A stretch of DNA of 63,244 nucleotides from Bacillus sp. CHD6a. GTDB taxonomy: Bacteria; Bacillota; Bacilli; Bacillales; Bacillaceae_I. The stretch is taken from NCBI RefSeq assembly GCF_001293645.1, contig NZ_LBMD01000023.1, forward strand, positions 1 to 63,244, in the 5' to 3' direction. A program made the translations under genes and the position numbers. The notes under the pieces were generated by a model that saw only the letters and a program-made list of their open reading frames with translations, was not told where the DNA came from and made no database searches. Position 1 is the first letter of the stretch. The number at the start of each line of letters is the position of its first letter. Below are positions 1 through 8,295 of this stretch, one piece after another.

Positions 1-156
1 ACGGGCGGAGAGAACCGCTCTATTAGCCCAAACTGCGACAATTAACCGGGAGACGGGCGGAGAGAACCACTCTATTAGCCCAAACTGCTTTAGCTAACCG
101 GGAGACGGGCGGAGAGAACCGCTCTATCAGCCCGAACTGCGACAATTAACTGATAA
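1..156. repeat. Tandem repeat, three 52-bp units
   Basis: Three consecutive units start at 1, 53 and 105 and each begins ACGGGCGGAGAGAACC. Units one and two differ at only a few bases, and the third decays after about 48 bases. Each unit holds a nested inverted repeat (GGGC, AGAG, then CTCT, GCCC), so every unit can form a hairpin. The array may extend left of the window. The 52-bp period recurs in two unrelated-sequence arrays at 61915-62007 and 62763-63100. No coding potential is seen. Confidence 0.85.
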
Positions 157-268
157 ACGGTCGTACAAGAGGTAATAAAAGGAAGAAATTAACTTAAACA
201 GCAATCATCCTAAGAAAAAGGTAAAATTCAATGAACCTAATATTACGAACAATACACCTTTTACAATT

Positions 269-390
269 TACTGTCCAATACTCCCTATTTACAATCCAAA
301 CTACATCAAATACTGTCGGAAATTCAGAAATACAATCGAAGTAAGGTCACTTACTGTCCAAAAATCAGCAAATACATGCGAACCGACAAA
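269..390 (+). repeat. 21-bp-phased intergenic element, copy 1
   Basis: Six short units of the form TAC(T/A)(G/A)TC(C/G)(A/G)A start at 269, 290, 311, 331, 352 and 373, so the spacing is 21, 21, 20, 21, 21. The sequence between units is not conserved. The element ends in a CGAC-like motif. Two further copies lie at 22126-22247 and 36574-36697, the first with exactly the same spacing pattern. It sits downstream of the GNAT gene that ends at 420. No open frame of note crosses it. Confidence 0.8.
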
Positions 391-419
391 AAGCGACATG
401 TCCCCTTAGGCAGCTCCCG

Positions 420-890
420 TTATAAGTCCTTTCCTCTTAAATCGATTTTCATAAAAACACAATTAGGATCCTCTACGTAATCAGCAAACGGCTTACAAAA
501 CTCAAATCCAAAACTTTTATATAATTTTTGTGCGGGATAAAAGGCATCCATTGATCCTGTTTCAAGATATAAATTCTGATACCCGCGTTCATTTGCCTTA
601 TCAATAATGGCTTGAAGAATCTGTCTTCCAATACCCTTTCTTAAGTGATTCGATGACGTACGCATAGATTTAACCTCACCGCTCATGGCATCCAATTCCT
701 TCAAAGCTCCACATCCAATAACTTCTTCCCCTTCCCACACACTCCAAAAAGTAACATCCGGTTTTCTCAAGGCATCTAAGTCCAAATAATGGTTGCTTTC
801 TGGTGGCGAGAGCAGATTTAAATTTCTCATATGCTCCTCAACGAAAGCAATGACAGTTGGGTGTGTAACATCATCAATTTTAATTTTCAT
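420..890 (-). CDS. GNAT family N-acetyltransferase (YsnE-like)
   Basis: A 156-residue GNAT acetyltransferase, which would transfer an acetyl group from acetyl-CoA to an unidentified amine. The acetyl-CoA loop is visible as RKGIGRQIL near residue 85, followed by the typical C-terminal strand with LETGSMDAFYPA and an FGFEFC motif. The whole sequence reads like the Bacillus YsnE group. I place the start at 890 rather than the upstream ATG at 917 because AAGGGGAG lies seven bases before it. The small membrane-protein gene 919-1098 lies just upstream on the same strand, so the two may be cotranscribed. Substrate unknown. Confidence 0.85.
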   Translation of the reverse strand: MKIKIDDVTHPTVIAFVEEHMRNLNLLSPPESNHYLDLDALRKPDVTFWSVWEGEEVIGCGALKELDAMSGEVKSMRTSSNHLRKGIGRQILQAIIDKANERGYQNLYLETGSMDAFYPAQKLYKSFGFEFCKPFADYVEDPNCVFMKIDLRGKDL

Positions 891-918
891 TTTGTTTCTC
901 CCCTTGTTTGTTTTCAAC

Positions 919-1098
919 TTATCTCATTGAGTTGAATTTTTCTACTTCATTTTTAACTTTTTTTAATTGTACTACTATATAAATGTTAAAACACATAGAG
1001 GCAATAAGAAAAGTGTAAAGCATGATTTCCATCCCCATGCTACCGAAAAGAACGGAAAACAAAACTACTAATATTGCAAGAATAATTCCATTAAACAT
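919..1098 (-). CDS. Small two-helix membrane protein
   Basis: A 59-residue protein with two hydrophobic segments (about residues 3-20 and 24-41) and a charged tail rich in Lys and Glu. I recognise no family. An AAAGGAG sits eight bases before the ATG at 1098; the in-frame TTG at 1104 is too close to it. The gene ends 29 bases before the GNAT start and could share its transcript. A real small gene is likely because of the good ribosome binding site and membrane-protein composition; function cannot be inferred. Confidence 0.65.
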   Translation of the reverse strand: MFNGIILAILVVLFSVLFGSMGMEIMLYTFLIASMCFNIYIVVQLKKVKNEVEKFNSMR

Positions 1099-1268
1099 TA
1101 TCAAGTCTCCTTTATTACCGTTAGCGTATTTTCGTCGTCTCCTTATATCAATTTTATTAACTTATTTTAGCATTAAATACCAATAACAACCTATATAAAA
1201 GGATTTTTTTACCTAATTTGCTATTATACATGATATAATTCTCTAAAACTTACATATGGGGTGAAACG

Positions 1269-1892
1269 ATGATAGTAGAAAATCAGAAATCAGAAGTCAA
1301 AGTATTTCCTACTAATTTTTTGAAACAAAAAGAGACCTCTACAAAACTTGCCATCATATTACCAGGAGCAGGTTACACTTCTCAAGGACCATTGTTGCAT
1401 TATTCCTCAGGACACTATTTCAATAAAGGGTATGATGTTCTTCAGGTCAATTATCGGTTTAGCGAAAAGGAACTTAACCCTTTTGATGCAAATGGATTTA
1501 CTGCTAATGTTCTACTTACTTTAGAGGAAACCCTGAAACATAAAGACTATGACCAATGTGTAATGATAGGAAAATCAATTGGTACTATAGCATTGTCAAG
1601 CCTGATAGAACATCCAGCTTACAAACAAGCACATCTAATATGGCTCACTCCATTGCTACATAAAGATGAGGTATACCTAGCTATGTTACAGAATGAAAAT
1701 AATGCCCTTTGTATCATTGGGGACAATGATTTCTGCTACCGGGAAGAGCGATTTGCAAACCTAAAGTCTAATCCAGCATTAAGAACACTTTTAATAAAAA
1801 ACGGAGATCATAGTCTTGAGAATAAAGAGGATGTTTTGGGTTCCATCGATATGCTTAAAGAGGTAGTGAACAGCGTTATCCAATTTTCATAG
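1269..1892 (+). CDS. Alpha/beta hydrolase family protein
   Basis: A 207-residue cytosolic alpha/beta hydrolase. The oxyanion region LPGAGYT is near residue 31, the nucleophile elbow GKSIGT places Ser at 103, an Asp-bearing GDND is at 151-154 and the candidate catalytic His is in GDHSLE near 181. These are the expected triad positions for a compact esterase-like fold without a lid domain. It is monocistronic: a probable -10 TATAAT lies at 1234-1239 and a strong terminator follows at 1903-1933. Substrate unknown. Confidence 0.85.
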   Translation: MIVENQKSEVKVFPTNFLKQKETSTKLAIILPGAGYTSQGPLLHYSSGHYFNKGYDVLQVNYRFSEKELNPFDANGFTANVLLTLEETLKHKDYDQCVMIGKSIGTIALSSLIEHPAYKQAHLIWLTPLLHKDEVYLAMLQNENNALCIIGDNDFCYREERFANLKSNPALRTLLIKNGDHSLENKEDVLGSIDMLKEVVNSVIQFS

Positions 1893-1902
1893 TAAATCAA
1901 TT

Positions 1903-1933
1903 ACAGTACAAGATACCTCTTGTACTGTTTTTT
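1903..1933 (+). terminator. Rho-independent terminator
   Basis: An 11-bp perfect stem (1903-1913 with 1918-1928) with a TACC loop is followed by a T run to 1933. It ends the alpha/beta hydrolase transcript. Confidence 0.9.
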
Positions 1934-1956
1934 AATGAAACACAGGTTAAGTATCA

Positions 1957-1985
1957 TTGACAATATGTTAATAATACTTTACATT
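1957..1985 (+). promoter_or_regulatory. Sigma-A promoter of the xre operon
   Basis: TTGACA at 1957-1962 and TACATT at 1980-1985 are separated by 17 bases, close to the vegetative consensus. It lies 33 bases before the Xre-type regulator gene at 2019. Confidence 0.7.
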
Positions 1986-2018
1986 AAGTAAATAAAAGTT
2001 AACATAAAGGAGAACCAT

Positions 2019-2237
2019 ATGCTTTGTAATCGAGTGAAGGAGTTAAGGGCTCGTCATGGCTTTTCTCAATCTGAACTGGGTAGTTTAGTCGGGGTAACGA
2101 GGCAAACAATTGGTTTTATTGAAAAAGGGGAATTCTCACCGTCCATCGCTTTGTCGTTAAGGATTGCTAAGTATCTGAAGGTAACGGTGGATGAATTATT
2201 TTGGTTAGAAGGAGAGGATGAGGAATATGAAAAATGA
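2019..2237 (+). CDS. Xre-family HTH regulator (YozG-like short form)
   Basis: A 72-residue DNA-binding protein that is almost only a helix-turn-helix of the Cro/CI type: SQSELGSLVGVTRQTIGFIE covers the two recognition helices (about residues 16-36), and KYLKVTVDELFW closes the domain. Short regulators of this form in Firmicutes usually pair with a membrane protein in the same operon, as here: the next gene starts inside its 3' end. It has AAAGGAG before ATG 2019 and a good upstream promoter. By analogy it represses its own operon; the inducing signal is unknown. Confidence 0.9.
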   Translation: MLCNRVKELRARHGFSQSELGSLVGVTRQTIGFIEKGEFSPSIALSLRIAKYLKVTVDELFWLEGEDEEYEK

Positions 2238-2979
2238 TTTACGGATTCAGCTGCCACTTTGGACAATCGCATTTTGCATTCTTTTGATGCCATTAACATT
2301 TAGCACTGTCCAGCTAATTGATCTAATGATACACAATTTTGATGCTTTTTTCGTGGTAAACGGATCAGAGACTTCTTTTAATTGGAATATAATGTCCATT
2401 CAATTATTCTTCGTGAGTACCTTGTTACTTATCTCTTTCTATATTGCATTTTATTATAGATATAGAAAACATAATCGGGAGAACCCTAGAGAAAGACTGT
2501 ACTTTTTTATTTTTTACAAACCTGGTGAGATATTGGAAGATGATGAAATGCTTCAACAAGTATCAAAAAATGCCACGAAAAAGGTTTACATACTTTTTGC
2601 AAATGCACTTCCGTTACTTGCACTTTTGATGGTTATCCCCCTGCACCGTTCAGTATTTATAATGGCGATACTGCTTGTTATAGTCTTCCAGAACCTTCTT
2701 TTTTACAAAGAAATCAATCCATACTACTCTGGCAATTATAAATTTGGCAATAAAAATAAAAAGACAGATCTAGAATTCTCTAAAGTAAATAAAAGAGTGA
2801 TTAAAGGGATTACATTTTTTAGTCTTATCATTATCGTTTTATCTTTTGGAAGGCTTGCTCAAATGCATTACCATTCGCAAAGCATTCCAACTCAGATGGA
2901 AGCTTGTATGGAAGAGGGAGGAACTGCTGTAATAGAAAAAACCAGCTTATGGAGCCTTATAAAGTTCACATGCAAATAG
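2227..2979 (+). CDS. Membrane protein coupled to the Xre regulator
   Basis: A 250-residue integral membrane protein with about five hydrophobic segments (near residues 11-31, 58-78, 120-140, 145-160 and 194-212). A charged cytosolic stretch separates the second and third. A C-terminal extracytoplasmic tail contains two Cys (in EACMEEGG and the final FTCK). I do not recognise the family. It overlaps the regulator by 11 bases; the first in-frame ATG, 2218, is too near the AAGGAG, so I choose 2227. Co-expression suggests the regulator controls this protein or senses its state. Confidence 0.75.
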   Translation: MKNDLRIQLPLWTIAFCILLMPLTFSTVQLIDLMIHNFDAFFVVNGSETSFNWNIMSIQLFFVSTLLLISFYIAFYYRYRKHNRENPRERLYFFIFYKPGEILEDDEMLQQVSKNATKKVYILFANALPLLALLMVIPLHRSVFIMAILLVIVFQNLLFYKEINPYYSGNYKFGNKNKKTDLEFSKVNKRVIKGITFFSLIIIVLSFGRLAQMHYHSQSIPTQMEACMEEGGTAVIEKTSLWSLIKFTCK

Positions 2980-3000
2980 GCATTGCTACGCGCAATGCCT
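2978..3000. terminator. Hairpin between convergent genes
   Basis: A 9-bp perfect stem (2978-2986 with 2992-3000) spans the gap between the two convergent stop codons. The T runs on either side are short, so termination may be inefficient. Confidence 0.5.
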
Positions 3001-3689
3001 TATTTTCTCTCCAATATACTCTTTATTTGGTCTGTATACATCCTGCCCAAACTTTCTGAGGTGTAATGAAAATTCTCCATGCTTGATTCTTTAGTTATCC
3101 CCATCTCAATTAAACGGGCATCAAGTTTATTCAAAATAAAGCTTGGATGTTGATCTTCATCTTCATAACCGCCAGCTTCATCATTCAAATCTATTTTCTT
3201 TCCATCAGTGAGCTCGATCTTATAATAAAAATCCCCTTTATGGTGTGTGAAGGGAATGTAATACCTGGCACCACGGATACCAGCATCTATCTTGACCACA
3301 TCATGAAAGTCATACTCCTTCCCTTGTGGATGTAGGAATGAATGGTCAATGATTTTCTGATCTGTTATTACTGTTACCGATGAGAAGATAATATAAAAAC
3401 CAATAATATTAGTTATGATGAAGCTGATCCGCAACACTTTACGCTTTCTAGTAACCTTAGTTTTCTCCCTATGTTTTCTATAAAAAAAGTAAAGGAATAT
3501 AAGGTATAAATAGAGAGCAATAATGATCATAAATCTGGAGGCAGGGTATTTAAATATCCATATTATATAATCCTCAGGTACAAAAGCCAAGTATTGAAGA
3601 TAACCTATTAAGCTATAGAGGAAAAAACTTATAATTAGAACCACTACACAACCTAGTAAGTAAACGAAAGCTCGCCCTACTGTTTTCAT
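3000..3689 (-). CDS. Membrane-anchored protein of unknown function
   Basis: A 229-residue protein with three hydrophobic segments in the N-terminal half (about 8-28, 45-68 and 88-108) followed by a soluble C-terminal domain of about 120 residues. That part has alternating strands (VVKIDAGIRGARYYIPF, FYYKIELTDGKKIDL) that look like a PH-like or small beta domain. I know no named family. Start 3689 has GGAG eight bases upstream. Last gene of a tight operon with the DUF2085 protein and the Cys-rich protein. Confidence 0.65.
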   Translation of the reverse strand: MKTVGRAFVYLLGCVVVLIISFFLYSLIGYLQYLAFVPEDYIIWIFKYPASRFMIIIALYLYLIFLYFFYRKHREKTKVTRKRKVLRISFIITNIIGFYIIFSSVTVITDQKIIDHSFLHPQGKEYDFHDVVKIDAGIRGARYYIPFTHHKGDFYYKIELTDGKKIDLNDEAGGYEDEDQHPSFILNKLDARLIEMGITKESSMENFHYTSESLGRMYTDQIKSILERK

Positions 3690-3723
3690 GTTCATTTCTC
3701 CATTTCTAATAAACTGCCTATAC

Positions 3724-4116
3724 TCAGGCCATAAAAAAATCTATAAGATTAGCAAAACCTTTAATCGCTCGCTGAAACTGAAAAGAACCTGCTACGATGA
3801 TGCATGACATACCCATGCCACTGATTAACCCAGTAAAGGATCGAAGGAAATTGTTGCTCATTCTCAAGCCTCTTAGCTGTGAGTAACCATCCACAACCAT
3901 CGGGATGTTCAGTAGTATACCGAATAGAACCAACTTGAAAAACGAAACTTCAGCCGCAAGCCATAGTAATGGAACCACAGCCAGGTAGCCTAGCAATATG
4001 GACATACATCTGTAGCACATAGGGAACTGCCTACCCCATATGACAAGTGAACGATCTTTTCTTTTATGACAGGGAAAAAAACGCAAAGTGATAACTGCAT
4101 GAATATAATCATTCAT
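3724..4116 (-). CDS. DUF2085 family membrane protein
   Basis: A 130-residue protein with the DUF2085 signature: an FFPCHK motif near residue 14, a CYRC motif in QFPMCYRCMS near 35, then GY and about three membrane segments. The paired Cys/His motifs suggest metal or redox binding at the membrane face, but no function is established for the family that I can name. It lies 12 bases downstream of the Cys-rich gene 4129-4413 and 34 bases upstream of 3000-3689, so one transcript is likely. Confidence 0.75.
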   Translation of the reverse strand: MNDYIHAVITLRFFPCHKRKDRSLVIWGRQFPMCYRCMSILLGYLAVVPLLWLAAEVSFFKLVLFGILLNIPMVVDGYSQLRGLRMSNNFLRSFTGLISGMGMSCIIVAGSFQFQRAIKGFANLIDFFMA

Positions 4117-4128
4117 CTTTCTTTACCC

Positions 4129-4413
4129 TTAATTAAATGGATTGCAGTCACAGTCTGTGCAATCCAACCCACTAGCTTTTCCTGAAGACCCTGGAAGTGG
4201 AATATCACAATAGTAACAATCACACCCTCCGTCACTTCGGTTTCGCTTTTTGCTTCTTTTCATATAGTAATGAATGCTCGCAAACAGTCCAATCACACTA
4301 ATAACTAGAAAAATAATGCTTGCTATCAGCTCTGAAGTTGTACTGGCTGCGGCAATGCCATATATACTCCCTATTGAAGTTATACATAGTAATGCCCATA
4401 AAATAAAAATCAT
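4129..4413 (-). CDS. Two-helix membrane protein with Cys-rich tail
   Basis: A 94-residue protein. Two membrane helices (about 2-22 and 28-48) precede a basic stretch (MKRSKKRNRS) and then a tail with CDCYYC and CTDCDC, six cysteines in under 30 residues. That tail could bind zinc, copper or an iron-sulphur centre; by the positive-inside rule it faces the cytoplasm. Start 4413 has AGAGG seven bases upstream; the longer frame to 4470 has none. It heads the operon with the DUF2085 gene, which also has Cys pairs. No family recognised. Confidence 0.65.
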   Translation of the reverse strand: MIFILWALLCITSIGSIYGIAAASTTSELIASIIFLVISVIGLFASIHYYMKRSKKRNRSDGGCDCYYCDIPLPGSSGKASGLDCTDCDCNPFN

Positions 4414-4654
4414 TTGCAACCCTCTTTTGTTGTAAGTTAATTTGTTGAATACGCCTATACTCCACTCCATAGTATTCTTTCAATATCCTAAAAACCCTGC
4501 TACTTTCTGTCGAATATGAATCTTTTTTCCTAGTAATATTATGACGATTCCAAGTCCTTCCGCTCATTTTGGTAAAACCTATTCTGAAAGCGTTCCCTTT
4601 TCCGATAGAATAGATGGGGAGATATCTCCTAATTTATTCAAAAGGAGTGTTGAA

Positions 4655-6136
4655 ATGAGAAGGTTGGTGATTTTATTGTTAGTAGCATTGCTAGTTATAC
4701 CAGTATCCGTGAATGCCGGATCGATAGGTGGCAAAGACAATCCTGATGGTGTGCCCGGTCAGTGGTACGTTGGTGATTCACCTAGTAACGTCGATCCAAA
4801 CAAACCGGTTCTTGTATTTGTTCACGGAATTAACAGCTCTTCAAAGACTTGGTGGGAAAACAATAATATGTATCAAACAGCCTTGAATAACGGATATGAG
4901 ACGGCGTTTATTGATGTTCATCCTGATAAAAACATGTGGGACAATGGGGCCATCGTCAATAGTCGAATCCGTGATATTTCCAATCATTTCAACCAAAAGA
5001 AGATCGTGATTGTTGCGCATAGCAAAGGCGGCATTGATGCACAAAACGCCCTTGTTCACTATGGAGCGCATCCTTATGTTTCTAATCTCATCACGCTATC
5101 CACCCCTCATTACGGTTCACAGCTTGCAGACCTCGCTTACAGTGGCTGGGCAAGCTGGCTTGCAAGTATTCTTGGAAGTAAAAATGATGCAACCTACTCA
5201 CTTCAAACTGGTTATATGAATAGCTACCGTCCTCAAATGGATAATCATGCAAATAGAAACCGTAATAAAATCTATACTTTAGCAGGAACCAGCTGGGGCG
5301 GGTTCGGATCTGCTCTTTATTGGGGCGGATTATACTTAAGTTCTTATGGATCTAACGATGGTGCAGTTACCGTCAATAACTCCCGTTTAACCTATAGCAC
5401 ACAAGTCAGAGTAAGCAACTGGAATCATACCACAGTGCGTGAAGGTGGTACGTTCCAATACTTCCGTCCATACCTTACAACTACTCAAACTTCCGGTTTT
5501 GCACTTGCCGAGGCCGCTGCAACAGTCGAACCAATGGAACAGGAGCCAATCAACATAAGTGCACTTCATCGAGGCGGTCAGTTCCAGAATGAAGTGAAAC
5601 AAACCTTTACAGTGGAGGAAAATGTACAAAAAATTGACCTAGATTGGCTGAGCGACAAGCAAACGAAAGATATGGAAGTTATTAGTCCGTCCGGAAAGGT
5701 ATATACAAATTTTGCCCATTCCATCGATCAGGAAATTTTTAAAGGCGGACACCACCATACGTTCCAAATAACCTCACCTGAACAAGGACAGTGGACAGTA
5801 AAAGCGAAGAAGGATAAAGCTGCCTATTTATTGACCGTTGGCTTCCACACAGATCTTAATGAAGAGGTTGTATTGGAAGATGCCACATTTGAACTGAAAA
5901 ATAAAGGGCAAAAAGTAAAAAATATGATTGTAGATGTGAAAATTAATAAAGATGGCAAGGTGAAAGCAGACTTCGGGATGAAGGTTGCCAATAAAGGTAA
6001 GGTAGACGTCGATTTTAAAGATGAAGGCGTCTACACCATTACGTTAGATGTAAAAGGAACCACCAAAAATGGCAATTCCTTTGAACGGACGATTGTAAAA
6101 TCGGTTTATGTTGATAAGAACGGCAATAGGTATTGA
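4655..6136 (+). CDS. Secreted triacylglycerol lipase/esterase
   Basis: A 493-residue exported lipase. Residues 1-21 are a Sec signal peptide ending in VNA. The catalytic domain starts with VFVHGIN (oxyanion hole) near 53; the nucleophile elbow AHSKGG places Ser at 123, with Asp in GSNDGA and His in WNHTT as likely partners. The C-terminal 170 residues form beta-rich modules typical of extracellular domains. AAAAGGAG precedes ATG 4655; the 38 codons upstream in frame have no signal. Single gene with a terminator at 6146-6176. It probably hydrolyses environmental esters or lipids. Confidence 0.9.
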   Translation: MRRLVILLLVALLVIPVSVNAGSIGGKDNPDGVPGQWYVGDSPSNVDPNKPVLVFVHGINSSSKTWWENNNMYQTALNNGYETAFIDVHPDKNMWDNGAIVNSRIRDISNHFNQKKIVIVAHSKGGIDAQNALVHYGAHPYVSNLITLSTPHYGSQLADLAYSGWASWLASILGSKNDATYSLQTGYMNSYRPQMDNHANRNRNKIYTLAGTSWGGFGSALYWGGLYLSSYGSNDGAVTVNNSRLTYSTQVRVSNWNHTTVREGGTFQYFRPYLTTTQTSGFALAEAAATVEPMEQEPINISALHRGGQFQNEVKQTFTVEENVQKIDLDWLSDKQTKDMEVISPSGKVYTNFAHSIDQEIFKGGHHHTFQITSPEQGQWTVKAKKDKAAYLLTVGFHTDLNEEVVLEDATFELKNKGQKVKNMIVDVKINKDGKVKADFGMKVANKGKVDVDFKDEGVYTITLDVKGTTKNGNSFERTIVKSVYVDKNGNRY

Positions 6137-6145
6137 TATGAAGAT

Positions 6146-6176
6146 AGTGCTCTTCCCCTTTTGGGAGGGCACTTTT
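6146..6176. terminator. Terminator between lipase and yjdJ-like gene
   Basis: A stem of GC-rich arms (6146-6157 with 6162-6172) and a short T run follows the lipase stop. It lies before the convergent gene at 6181 and may serve both. Confidence 0.8.
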
Positions 6177-6180
6177 CATT

Positions 6181-6645
6181 TCAGTCTAGTTGTACTTTTC
6201 TAAAATGATGGAAGGCCGCAGAACCTAATAGAAAGAACCCTACTACTAATAATGAAAGGATAAAGACCTTAGCACCAGAAGTCGGAGAACTCGAGATTAC
6301 TCCTGCTCCAATGAGTAAGACTACACCCAAAACACTTACAAACAAATTTCGTTTTGTTGCTGACTTGAGCACATTAATTCCTAATGTGAAGACCATATAG
6401 ATAAAGCTTACCATCATGATAACTGGAAAAATCGGCTTAAATTTAATAGAGTACACGAAATAGTCTAATTGAGATATAGTTTCTCGTTCCACCTCCCCCT
6501 CATGGATCCATGAAGTAAAAACTGCAGTGTGTTTCCATTCATACGAGTTATCTACCAACTCGCTCCCTTCATACCATGATGCAAAAGTGGCGATGAAGAA
6601 AAATAGAATAGCCAAGCCAAACGAAATTGTTCTTTTATAACTCAC
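6181..6645 (-). CDS. DUF4306 (YjdJ-like) membrane protein
   Basis: A 154-residue protein with four membrane segments. The first is followed by an external loop with WYEGSELVDN and an SQLDYFVYSIKFKP motif that match my memory of the YjdJ/DUF4306 family. Function unknown. I choose the GTG at 6645 because GGGGGGAAGG stands just before it and the first helix starts directly after; the longer frame to 6714 has an implausible polar prefix. Confidence 0.7.
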   Translation of the reverse strand: MSYKRTISFGLAILFFFIATFASWYEGSELVDNSYEWKHTAVFTSWIHEGEVERETISQLDYFVYSIKFKPIFPVIMMVSFIYMVFTLGINVLKSATKRNLFVSVLGVVLLIGAGVISSSPTSGAKVFILSLLVVGFFLLGSAAFHHFRKVQLD

Positions 6646-6770
6646 GACCTTCCCCCCTTTTTTAAATGTTCCTATACAAATAAACGAATCTGATAAGGAA
6701 AAAGTTCCAAACAAACTGTTTTAACATTTTTGTTATAGGGAACTACTACAACATTGAGGGAGGTTCACCT

Positions 6771-7490
6771 ATGAAGAAAACTATTATCTATGCTTCCGCC
6801 TTAATTGTGGTTGCGCTTATCGGGGCGGGTTTTTATAGTGGCTATCAAGAAGAATCAAAAACAAATGTACTTGATCATTCACCAAAAACTATGGTCACAC
6901 TGGGTGACTCTTTAACATATGGAGTCGGTGACAAGTCCGGTGAAGGATATGTGGATAATTTAGAGAAGCTAATCCAAGAAGAAAAAGAAGCAAACGTTAA
7001 AGTGAAAAACTATGGTATCCCTGGACAAGAATCAGATGGTGTTGTAAAGCAAGTGAAGCTTACTAACATTCAAAGGGATATTCGCAACGCTGATTATATC
7101 ATTCTCTTTATTGGCACCAATGATTTAATTCAAAGCAATGGTGGTGACTTAAAAGGAATGAATGAAAAAAAAATCAAAAAAGGCGCTGTAGAATACGAGA
7201 AGAATGTTCAAGAAATTCTTAAGACAATTCGTCAAGAAAACAAAGATGTGCCGATATTATTTCTCGGGCTATACAATTCTTATCCAGATTCTGCTGCACA
7301 TGAAAATATCATTGTTGAATGGAATGATAATAGCCAAAAGATGATCGATGATTATAAACAAATAAAATTTATTTCCACCAATGATCTCTTCAAGGAAAAG
7401 TCAAAGGAGTATTTCAGTGATTCCTTGCATCCTAATGAAAAGGGATATGATTTGATTACTAACAAGATTATTGATGAATATGACTTTTAA
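6771..7490 (+). CDS. GDSL/SGNH hydrolase (YpmR-like), exported
   Basis: A 239-residue SGNH esterase or acylhydrolase. Residues 5-23 are an uncleaved or weakly cleaved membrane anchor/signal. The four blocks are visible: GDSLTYG with Ser47, an Asn/Gly block GIPGQESD, GTND near residue 116, and DSLHPN near 222 carrying the Asp and His. It should act outside the membrane on acyl or acetyl esters. GAGGGAGG precedes the ATG, and a terminator lies at 7496-7520. Single gene. Confidence 0.9.
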   Translation: MKKTIIYASALIVVALIGAGFYSGYQEESKTNVLDHSPKTMVTLGDSLTYGVGDKSGEGYVDNLEKLIQEEKEANVKVKNYGIPGQESDGVVKQVKLTNIQRDIRNADYIILFIGTNDLIQSNGGDLKGMNEKKIKKGAVEYEKNVQEILKTIRQENKDVPILFLGLYNSYPDSAAHENIIVEWNDNSQKMIDDYKQIKFISTNDLFKEKSKEYFSDSLHPNEKGYDLITNKIIDEYDF

Positions 7491-7495
7491 CAGTG

Positions 7496-7520
7496 AAAAC
7501 GCTCTGATTTGAGCGTTTTT
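7496..7520 (+). terminator. Rho-independent terminator
   Basis: A 9-bp stem, AAAACGCTC with GAGCGTTTT, and a six-base loop end in a T run directly after the GDSL hydrolase stop. Confidence 0.85.
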
Positions 7521-7533
7521 CATGAAGAAGTTC

Positions 7534-8295
7534 TTATGAATGATTTAACTCAAAATGCTTTTCCTCTAATTTAATTAAGGAAATATTTCTAGCTAATTCT
7601 TGTATCTTTAATCCCAAACTCTCCACACCAAATATCTCCGTAAAGGTATGGCTTCCAACAAGTAGATTTACACCTAAAAAATTAGCATATTGAATGGTAT
7701 ATAAACTTGCCTCTCCAGTTATGTATGTATCGCACCCTTGTTCCAAGGCAAATTTAATTTGATCAGTTGAATGTCCTGCTCCAGTCAATACACCTACTTT
7801 CTTTATCTTGTTCTCATGGTTTTTCCACGCTCTTACAGGCTCGTCCAGTTCCGTTCTCATTATTTCTACAAGTTGTTCGAAACTTTTAGCTTCGTTAAAC
7901 TCACCTATACCAGGTATACTAGAATGCTTGTACTCGGAAAAACGTATGATATTTTCAATACCAATTTTATTTATTAATGAAGTACACGTACCGAACTCAA
8001 TGTAGTCTAGTGGACCATGTATCCAGAAATGACTGATGTTATAATCTTCTAACCTCTGAATACATTCATCTTTCAATCCATAGATAAAATCCCATGCATC
8101 ATGGTGGGTTATGATTAAGTCTACCTTTGCGGCTTTTGCCTGTTCAATCACTTCAACTGAAAGGTTGGTTGAAAATCCAATCGTCTTAATTGAGTTATTG
8201 GAAGTATTGGTAAACCCGAAATCGTCTTCGAATTCTTCTAATAATTCTCTAGGAAAAAGCTCATTGATAATGGCGTTAAATTTTGTGATATCCAT
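7534..8295 (-). CDS. Nif3-like dinuclear metal centre protein
   Basis: A 253-residue member of the Nif3/YqfO-like (GTP cyclohydrolase 1 type 2) fold. Metal ligands are suggested by ITHHDAWDF near residue 62, VGVLTGAG with downstream His near 169, and the C-terminal VGSHTFTEIFGVESLG block with His and Glu. It lacks the inserted PII-like domain of the longer YqfO, so it is the short form. The family's true reaction is poorly settled. Monocistronic. Confidence 0.85.
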   Translation of the reverse strand: MDITKFNAIINELFPRELLEEFEDDFGFTNTSNNSIKTIGFSTNLSVEVIEQAKAAKVDLIITHHDAWDFIYGLKDECIQRLEDYNISHFWIHGPLDYIEFGTCTSLINKIGIENIIRFSEYKHSSIPGIGEFNEAKSFEQLVEIMRTELDEPVRAWKNHENKIKKVGVLTGAGHSTDQIKFALEQGCDTYITGEASLYTIQYANFLGVNLLVGSHTFTEIFGVESLGLKIQELARNISLIKLEEKHFELNHS

